From assembly GCF_003351765.1 (NCBI RefSeq), contig NZ_CP031229.1, forward strand, positions 3,286,001 to 3,350,000: 64,000 nucleotides of DNA. Reading direction: 5' to 3'. The notes below the pieces were generated by a model that was not told the origin of the DNA, did not search any database, and saw nothing but the letters and a program-made list of their open reading frames with translations. The DNA is from Ornithinimicrobium avium (GTDB lineage: Bacteria; Actinomycetota; Actinomycetes; Actinomycetales; Dermatophilaceae). Position numbers and translations under genes: made by a program. The first letter of the stretch is position 1. Every line of letters starts with the position of its first letter. Positions 58,986 to 64,000 of the stretch are shown piece by piece.

Positions 58986-59537
58986 GTGAAGCGATCACGT
59001 CTCGTCCCCGCCCTCGCCCTGACCGCCATCCTGGCGCTGGCCGGGTGCTCGGCCGTCGGATCCGACACGGGTGTCTCCGTGGACGGCCAGAGCTACTCGA
59101 TGGACGACCTGCACCAGGCCACCACCCAGCTCAACGAGGCGTTCGGCCCGCAGGCCGGCGGCCAGCAGCTCGGCGCCCAGCAGGTCATCGCCAGCCTGGC
59201 GCTGCTCCCCCTGCTCGACCAGGTCTTCGAGGGGTCCCCAGCGGTCGTCAGCGACACCGAGGTCCGGTCCTCGCTCGGCGAGAACGGCGTCTCCGACCCG
59301 GGCCCGGCGACCATGGACGCCGAGCGCTCCCGGCTCTACCAGACCAAGCTCGGCGACCCGGCCACCCTGCAGGACCCGGCGATGGCCGAGGTCCTCGCCC
59401 GGGCCCAGTCGGTCACCGAGGAGGACCTCGCGGCCGTCGACGTCGAGGTCAACCCGCGCTACGGCACCTGGGACGTGGCCAACGGCGGGCTGGTCCCGCA
59501 GGTCCCCGCGTGGATCCAGAGCTCCGACGACAGCTGA
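58986..59537 (+). CDS. Putative lipoprotein, SurA N-terminal-like
   Basis: A 183-residue exported protein with a lipoprotein signal: VKRSRLVPALALTAILALAGC, lipobox LAGC at about residues 18-21, then SAVGSDTGVSVDGQSYSMDDL. The mature part resembles the N-terminal helical region of SurA-type chaperones (DLHQATTQLNEAF, QQVIASLALLPLLDQVF), without a PPIase domain. It ends with NPRYGTWDVANGGLVPQ, a sequence I recall from similar lipoproteins upstream of mazG in related bacteria. The GTG at 58986 fits the -10 box and the signal peptide. mazG overlaps it by 28 bases. Confidence 0.82.
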   Translation: MKRSRLVPALALTAILALAGCSAVGSDTGVSVDGQSYSMDDLHQATTQLNEAFGPQAGGQQLGAQQVIASLALLPLLDQVFEGSPAVVSDTEVRSSLGENGVSDPGPATMDAERSRLYQTKLGDPATLQDPAMAEVLARAQSVTEEDLAAVDVEVNPRYGTWDVANGGLVPQVPAWIQSSDDS

Positions 59538-60526
59538 GCCTGCTGCTGAGCAGCCCCCGCATCGCGCCCGGGCTGCTCTCGGCCGCGGCCTGGGAGGCGC
59601 TGGGCGCCGCGGACGCCGTGCTCTGCGCTGATCCCGGGGGCCCGCAGGCGACGGCGGTCCGCGCCGCGGGCATCGAGGTCGGCGCCGTCCCGCCGGCGGC
59701 ACGGTCGCCGCAGAGCCTGGCCGAGCACCTGCTCGGCCGCGCCGCCGAGGGATCTGTCGTCTGGGTCGGCTCGCCCGACGGCGACCCGGGCCTGGCCGAG
59801 GCGCTCGCCGTCGCCCTGCCCGAGGACGAGGCCCCCACGCTCGAGCTGCTCGTCGGCTCCTGGGACGTGCCGGGCGCCCGTCTGCTGGACGCAGTCGCCG
59901 TCATGGACCGCCTCCGGTCCCCGGGCGGCTGCCCCTGGGACGCGGAGCAGACGCACGCGAGCCTCACCCCATACCTGGTGGAGGAGGCGCACGAGGCCGT
60001 CGAGGCGCTCGAGGTGCTCGACCGCCCGGACGCCGACCGCGACCACGCGGTCGAGGAGCTCGGCGACGTCCTCCTGCAGGTGCTCTTCCACGCCCGGGTC
60101 GCGGCCGAGCACCAGGACGACCCGTTCGACGTCGACGACGTCGCGGCCGGGCTCGTCGACAAGCTCGTGCGCCGCCACCCCCACGTCTTCGCCGACGTCG
60201 ACGCCGACACCCCCGAGGCCGTGGAGGCCAGCTGGGAGCAGATCAAGGCGCGGGAGAACAGGGGCAGGCCCGACCGGGCGGGCCTCCTGGACGGCATTCC
60301 CGCAGGTATGCCACCGCTCGCCCGCGCGGCCAAGGTCGCCTCGCGGATGCGCCGGGCCGGGCAGGAGGAGCGGCTGCGCGACTGGGTGGAGGCGCGTCTG
60401 GAGCAGCGTGACCCCGGCGCCCTGCTGCTCGACGCGCTCCTGGACCTGCACGACGGCGACGTCGACGCGGCCGCCGCGCTGCGGCAGACCCTGCGCGACC
60501 TGCAGGAGCAGGTCCGGGGCGAGTGA
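59510..60526 (+). CDS. mazG: Nucleoside triphosphate pyrophosphohydrolase MazG
   Basis: MazG hydrolyses (d)NTPs to monophosphates and removes oxidised nucleotides. The 338-residue protein has an N-terminal SAM-methylase-like part (LSLLLSSPRIAPGLLSAAAWEALG) and the MazG domain from about residue 130: VMDRLRSPGGCPWDAEQTHASLTPYLVEEAHEAVEAL with the EExxE metal site, VEELGDVLLQVLFHARVA with ExxD, and RRHPHVFADVD. No ATG or GTG follows the lipoprotein stop in this frame before homology begins, so the GTG at 59510 inside the lipoprotein gene is the probable start, with a 28-base overlap. Confidence 0.92.
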   Translation: MDPELRRQLSLLLSSPRIAPGLLSAAAWEALGAADAVLCADPGGPQATAVRAAGIEVGAVPPAARSPQSLAEHLLGRAAEGSVVWVGSPDGDPGLAEALAVALPEDEAPTLELLVGSWDVPGARLLDAVAVMDRLRSPGGCPWDAEQTHASLTPYLVEEAHEAVEALEVLDRPDADRDHAVEELGDVLLQVLFHARVAAEHQDDPFDVDDVAAGLVDKLVRRHPHVFADVDADTPEAVEASWEQIKARENRGRPDRAGLLDGIPAGMPPLARAAKVASRMRRAGQEERLRDWVEARLEQRDPGALLLDALLDLHDGDVDAAAALRQTLRDLQEQVRGE

Positions 60527-60543
60527 CCGGCACCCTGGGCCAC

Positions 60544-60549
60544 TAGGCT
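60544..60549 (+). promoter_or_regulatory. -10 box of eno
   Basis: TAGGCT, about 40 bases before the eno ATG, leaving a short leader with the ribosome site GAAGGAG. Confidence 0.5.
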
Positions 60550-60588
60550 GCTGGGTCAGACAGCCCATCCTCATCAGAAGGAGCGCCC

Positions 60589-61875
60589 ATGGCCGCCATC
60601 GACGCCATCATCGCCCGCGAGATCCTCGACTCCCGAGGCAACCCGACCGTCGAGGTGGAGGTGGGCCTGGACGACGGCACCGTCGCCCGCGCCGCCGTCC
60701 CCTCCGGCGCCTCGACCGGCGCCTTCGAGGCCGTGGAGCGCCGGGACGACGACGAGAGCCGCTACCTGGGCAAGGGGGTGGAGGGCGCCGTGACCGCGGT
60801 GATGGACGACCTCGAGCCGCGGCTGCTGGGCTTCGACGCCTCCGAGCAGCGCCTCGTCGACGCCGAGATGATCGCCGCGGACGGCACCGACAACAAGGCC
60901 GAGATCGGCGCCAACGCGATCCTCGGCGTCTCCCTCGCGGTGGCCAGGGCCGCGGCCGACTCGGCCGGGCTGCCGCTCTTCCGCTACGTCGGCGGACCCA
61001 ACGCCCACGTGCTCCCGGTGCCGATGATGAACATCCTCAACGGTGGCTCGCACGCCGACTCCAACGTCGACATCCAGGAGTTCATGATCGCCCCGATCGG
61101 AGCCGGCTCCTTCCGCGAGGCGCTGCGCTGGGGCACCGAGGTCTACCACGCCCTGAAGGCGGTGCTCAAGGAGCGCGGGCTGGCCACCGGGCTGGGCGAC
61201 GAGGGCGGTTTCGCGCCCGACCTGGAGTCCAACCGAGCCGCGCTCGACCTCATCGTGGAGGCGATCGAGAAGGCCGGCTACACGGTGGGCTCCGACATCG
61301 CCCTGGCCCTGGACGTCGCCGCCAGCGAGTTCTACCAGGACGGCTCCTACACCTTCGAGGGCGCGGCCAGGACCGCCGAGGAGATGGCCGCCTACTACGG
61401 CGAGCTCGTCGACTCCTACCCGCTCGTCTCCATCGAGGACCCGCTGGACGAGGAGGACTGGGAGGGCTGGCAGCAGATCACCGCTGCCCTCGGGGAGAAG
61501 GTCCAGCTGGTCGGTGACGACCTGTTCGTCACCAACCCCGAGCGGCTCCAGCGCGGCATCACGCAGAAGGCGGGCAACGCCCTGCTGGTCAAGGTCAACC
61601 AGATCGGCACGCTCACCGAGACCCTCGACGCCGTCGCCCTGGCTCACGCCAACGGCTTCCGCTCGATGATGTCCCACCGCTCCGGCGAGACCGAGGACAC
61701 CACGATCGCGGACCTGGCGGTGGCCACCAACTGCGGCCAGATCAAGACCGGCGCCCCGGCCCGCTCCGAGCGCGTCGCCAAGTACAACCAGCTGCTGCGC
61801 ATCGAGGAGGAGCTCGACGACGCCGGCATCTACGCCGGGGCGGGGGCCTTCCCCCGCTTCCGCGCCCAGGGCTGA
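60589..61875 (+). CDS. eno: Enolase
   Basis: Enolase converts 2-phosphoglycerate to PEP in glycolysis and also joins the RNA degradosome in some bacteria. The 428-residue protein has the N-terminal block AREILDSRGNPTVEVEV, the flexible loop SGASTGAFEAVE, GGSHADSNVDIQEFMI, GLGDEGGFAPDLESN with the catalytic Glu, SIEDPLDEEDWEGW with metal ligands, and KVNQIGTLTETLDAV and MMSHRSGETEDTTIADL with the catalytic Lys and substrate loop. A good ribosome site GAAGGAG precedes the ATG. It is followed by the DivIC-like gene as in other actinobacteria. Confidence 0.98.
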   Translation: MAAIDAIIAREILDSRGNPTVEVEVGLDDGTVARAAVPSGASTGAFEAVERRDDDESRYLGKGVEGAVTAVMDDLEPRLLGFDASEQRLVDAEMIAADGTDNKAEIGANAILGVSLAVARAAADSAGLPLFRYVGGPNAHVLPVPMMNILNGGSHADSNVDIQEFMIAPIGAGSFREALRWGTEVYHALKAVLKERGLATGLGDEGGFAPDLESNRAALDLIVEAIEKAGYTVGSDIALALDVAASEFYQDGSYTFEGAARTAEEMAAYYGELVDSYPLVSIEDPLDEEDWEGWQQITAALGEKVQLVGDDLFVTNPERLQRGITQKAGNALLVKVNQIGTLTETLDAVALAHANGFRSMMSHRSGETEDTTIADLAVATNCGQIKTGAPARSERVAKYNQLLRIEEELDDAGIYAGAGAFPRFRAQG

Positions 61876-61960
61876 GCAGCCACGGCGCGGGTGACCGGTT
61901 CGTCGGTGACGTGACGCGCCCCGCCGGGCCTGCCTCACCGGCTGACCCGGGGGGACGGCA

Positions 61961-61966
61961 TACGCT
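61961..61966 (+). promoter_or_regulatory. -10 box of the divIC-DUF501-ppx operon
   Basis: TACGCT, about 48 bases before the ATG at 62015. It forms part of a GGCATACGCT sequence that carries the frequent GGCATA word. Confidence 0.45.
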
Positions 61967-62014
61967 GAGGACCGTCCCTGCCACGTGACCACCCAGGCCG
62001 ACCCCAGGAGCACC

Positions 62015-62566
62015 ATGACCACCGCACGCGGCCCGCGCGACCGGCGCGGCAGCGCCGCGCGCCCCGGGCGGGGGGCCGGCTCCAGGCGACCGGGCCCGCG
62101 GCCCGGCGCCCGGGCGATCTCCGGGGCGGGCGCCTCCGCCGCCTCGAGCATGCGTCGCGCTCCCGCGCACGTCCGGCGGATGCTGCTGCTGCTCGCGCTC
62201 GTCGTGGTGATGGCCGTCATCGTGGCGCCCGTGCTGTCCGGCTACCTCCAGCAGCGCGCCGAGATCACCGCCGCCCAGGACCGGCTGGTCACCGAGCAGC
62301 AGCAGATCGACCGGCTCCAGGGGGAGCTGAAGAAGTGGGACGACCCCGACTACGTGGAGCAGCAGGCCCGGGAGCGGCTGCGCTTCGTCAAGGAGGGTGA
62401 GACCGCCTTCACGGTCATCGACGACACCGGCAGCGACTACACCGAGGCGCTGCCCGGGATGGCGCCGGTGAGCGACGAGGTCCTGGCCGACAGCCCCTGG
62501 TACGGCCAGGTCTGGGAGTCGGTCAAGATCGCCAACGAGGGCCTGCCGGAGCCGACGCTGCCATGA
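62015..62566 (+). CDS. Septum formation initiator (FtsB/DivIC family)
   Basis: A 183-residue bitopic division protein. The first 50 residues are Arg/Gly/Pro-rich and cytoplasmic, one membrane helix spans about 56-77 (MLLLLALVVVMAVIVAPVL), and an extracytoplasmic coiled coil follows (about 78-107, RAEITAAQDRLVTEQQQIDR). The DivIC signature WDDPDYVEQQARERLRFVKEGE comes next. FtsB bridges FtsL and FtsQ in the divisome. ATG at 62015 is chosen because CAGGAG lies eight bases upstream; a GTG ten codons earlier is the alternative. It overlaps the DUF501 gene by four bases. Confidence 0.92.
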   Translation: MTTARGPRDRRGSAARPGRGAGSRRPGPRPGARAISGAGASAASSMRRAPAHVRRMLLLLALVVVMAVIVAPVLSGYLQQRAEITAAQDRLVTEQQQIDRLQGELKKWDDPDYVEQQARERLRFVKEGETAFTVIDDTGSDYTEALPGMAPVSDEVLADSPWYGQVWESVKIANEGLPEPTLP

Positions 62567-63099
62567 GCCGTCCGGAACGCACCACGCTCGACGAGGAGCC
62601 CACCTTGGAGGACCTCGCCGTCATCGAGCGCCAGCTGGGCCGTCCGCCGCGCGCCGTCGTCTCGATCGCGCACCGCTGCCCCTGCGGCTGCCCGACGGTC
62701 GTGCGGACCGAGCCGCGGCTGCCGGACGGCACGCCCTTCCCGACCACCTTCTACGCCACCTGCCCCCGGCTCACCGGCGCGATCTCCACGCTGGAGACCA
62801 GCGGCATGATGAAGGAGATGAGCGACCGGCTCGAGGACGACGACACGCTGCGGGCCGAGTACGTCCAGGCCCACGAGGACTACCTGCGCCGCCGCGAGGA
62901 GCTGGCGCACGTGCCCGAGATCGCCGGGATCAGCGCCGGCGGCATGCCGAACAGGGTCAAGTGCCTGCACGTGCTGGTCGCCCACGCGCTGGCGGCCGGA
63001 CCGGGCGTGAACCCGCTCGGCGACGAGGCGGTCGAGGCGCTGCCGGACTGGTGGGTCGAGGGTTGCTGCGGTGCGCTCGAGCCGCCGGAGCAGGCATGA
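62563..63099 (+). CDS. DUF501 protein
   Basis: A 178-residue protein of actinobacterial family DUF501, between the divIC-like gene and ppx, its usual place. Blocks include VIERQLGRPPRAVVSIAHRCPCGCPTVVRTEPRLPDGTPFPTTFYATCP and MPNRVKCLHVLVAHALAAGPGVNPLGDEAV, and WWVEGCCG near the end. The five conserved Cys and several His could bind metal. Role unknown; its fixed place suggests a link to envelope or phosphate metabolism. It begins in the preceding stop and ends overlapping the ppx start (ATGA at both ends). Confidence 0.93.
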   Translation: MSRPERTTLDEEPTLEDLAVIERQLGRPPRAVVSIAHRCPCGCPTVVRTEPRLPDGTPFPTTFYATCPRLTGAISTLETSGMMKEMSDRLEDDDTLRAEYVQAHEDYLRRREELAHVPEIAGISAGGMPNRVKCLHVLVAHALAAGPGVNPLGDEAVEALPDWWVEGCCGALEPPEQA

Positions 63100-64000
63100 G
63101 ACGCGTCGGCGCCGTCGACTGCGGCACCAACTCGATCCGCCTTCTCGTCGCCGACGTGGGCACCGACGGGACCGGCCGGCCGGTCCTGCAGGAGATCTCC
63201 CGCCAGCTGCAGATCGTGCGCCTGGGGGAGGGGATCGACGCGACCGGGCGGATCTCGCCGGAGGCGATGGCGCGCACGCTTGCCGCCGCGGAGGGGTATG
63301 CCGTGCTCTGCCGGGAGGCCGGCTGCGCCTCCGTGCGGTTCGTGGCCACCTCGGCCGCCCGCGACGCGGAGAACGCCGCGGAGCTCACCGACGGCGTGGT
63401 CGCGGCCTTCGGCGACCTGCACGTCCGCCCCGAGGTGCTCTCCGGGACAGCGGAGGCCGAGCTGTCCTTCGTCGGCGCCACCAGCGCGCTGCGGGCGGAG
63501 CACGCGCCCGGCCCCTACCTCGTCGTCGACATCGGTGGCGGCTCGACCGAGTTCGTGCGCGGCACCGAGAGGGTCGAGGCCTCCGCCTCGGTCGACCTCG
63601 GGTGCGTGCGGATGACCGAGCGCCACCTGCACGACGACCCCCCGCACGAGGACCAGGTCTGGGCGGCCCTGTCCGACATCGTCCGGGCGATCGACGGCGT
63701 CGCCGAGGACGTCGACCTCACCGGGGTCGGCACGCTCGTCGGGCTCGCGGGGTCGGTCACCACCGTCGCCGCGCACGCCCTCGACCTGCCCTCCTACCGG
63801 CGCGAGCGGATCCACGGCGCGCAGCTGCCGGTCCCCGAGGTGATCGACGCCTGCACCGACCTGCTCCTGATGCCGCACTCCCGGCGCCGCGGGCTGCCGT
63901 TCATGCACGAGGGGCGCGTCGACGTCATCGGCGCCGGAGCCCTGATCTGGCGCACCGTGGTCCAGCGGGTCGCCCACGACTCGGGCCTGGACACCGTGCG
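63096..64000 (+). CDS. ppx: Exopolyphosphatase Ppx/GppA family (partial)
   Basis: The first 301 codons of a Ppx/GppA phosphatase, which cuts polyphosphate or (p)ppGpp; the end lies beyond the window. Motifs: AVDCGTNSIRLLVADVG at the start, RFVATSAARDAENAAEL, LSGTAEAELSFVGA, and the phosphate loop VVDIGGGSTEFVRG (about 144-157), then GLAGSVTTVAAHAL and MHEGRVDVIGAGALI. The ATG overlaps the DUF501 stop, and the three genes divIC-DUF501-ppx are one operon. M. tuberculosis ppx2 has the same neighbours. Confidence 0.95.
   Translation, partial: MRRVGAVDCGTNSIRLLVADVGTDGTGRPVLQEISRQLQIVRLGEGIDATGRISPEAMARTLAAAEGYAVLCREAGCASVRFVATSAARDAENAAELTDGVVAAFGDLHVRPEVLSGTAEAELSFVGATSALRAEHAPGPYLVVDIGGGSTEFVRGTERVEASASVDLGCVRMTERHLHDDPPHEDQVWAALSDIVRAIDGVAEDVDLTGVGTLVGLAGSVTTVAAHALDLPSYRRERIHGAQLPVPEVIDACTDLLLMPHSRRRGLPFMHEGRVDVIGAGALIWRTVVQRVAHDSGLDTV

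Noticed and set aside
59537..59600. A mazG start after the lipoprotein stop.
   Set aside because: That frame has no ATG or GTG before homology begins; the GTG at 59510 inside the lipoprotein gene is the nearest usable start.

Overview
The window is a stretch of high-GC actinobacterial chromosome. Codons end almost always in G or C, GTG starts are frequent, and several genes are actinobacteria-specific (the divisome protein SepX/GlpR, a DUF501 protein, a Pmt mannosyltransferase, a b-type SdhC). The overall look (Micrococcales, perhaps near Intrasporangiaceae) is an inference. From mscL to ppx the gene order follows the region that in Mycobacterium tuberculosis runs from mscL to ppx2, as I remember that map, with insertions and replacements. 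I see no phage, insertion sequence or CRISPR array.

Layout. 0-9.2 kb: tail of a helicase, a small disordered protein, mscL, an SAF-domain protein, a Ruc/FmdB-like zinc ribbon protein, a penicillin acylase-like Ntn hydrolase, 5-formyl-THF cyclo-ligase, then moeA-moaC-rimJ-sepX. 9.2-14.3 kb: tRNA-Ala(CGC), cysteine desulfurase, an ornithine carbamoyltransferase, two bacterial PH-domain membrane proteins and a TPR protein. 14.3-20.3 kb: pmt, the succinate dehydrogenase operon sdhCAB, and rsmI. 20.4-22.8 kb: small membrane protein, a ribbon-helix-helix regulator with an SPFH protein, DUF4126. 22.9-31 kb is the most accessory part: two paralogous ECF sigma/membrane-protein modules bracket a HipA-like kinase/DUF3037 pair and a cytochrome b-like protein, followed by a double GNAT protein.

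31-40.7 kb: metG, tatD, an FprA-like flavoprotein, a thioredoxin, rsmA, an MFS transporter, ispE and an ABC-F protein. 40.8-45.1 kb: a broken DUF421 gene, an ABC exporter operon with its TetR repressor, and a MarR regulator. 45.1-51.4 kb: tRNA-Gln, TetR, glmU-prs, rplY, pth, and aroF behind a Tyr/Phe leader peptide. 51.5-64 kb: PspA with a TPM-domain protein, mfd, an NAD(P)-binding protein, a lipoprotein, mazG, eno, a DivIC/FtsB-like protein, DUF501 and the start of ppx.

Working together: moeA-moaC make molybdenum cofactor; sdhCAB is a complete respiratory complex II; glmU and prs feed cell wall and nucleotide synthesis; metG, tRNAs, pth, rsmA, rsmI and rplY serve translation; mfd, mazG and tatD serve genome maintenance. 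Many genes have a TANNNT-like -10 box 6-8 bases before an ATG or GTG, so leaderless mRNAs appear common. The regulatory signals most worth following are the shared promoter of the two ECF modules, the tandem TGATNTCA operator before the SPFH/RHH pair, the aroF attenuator, and an over-represented GGTATGCCG word of unknown role.
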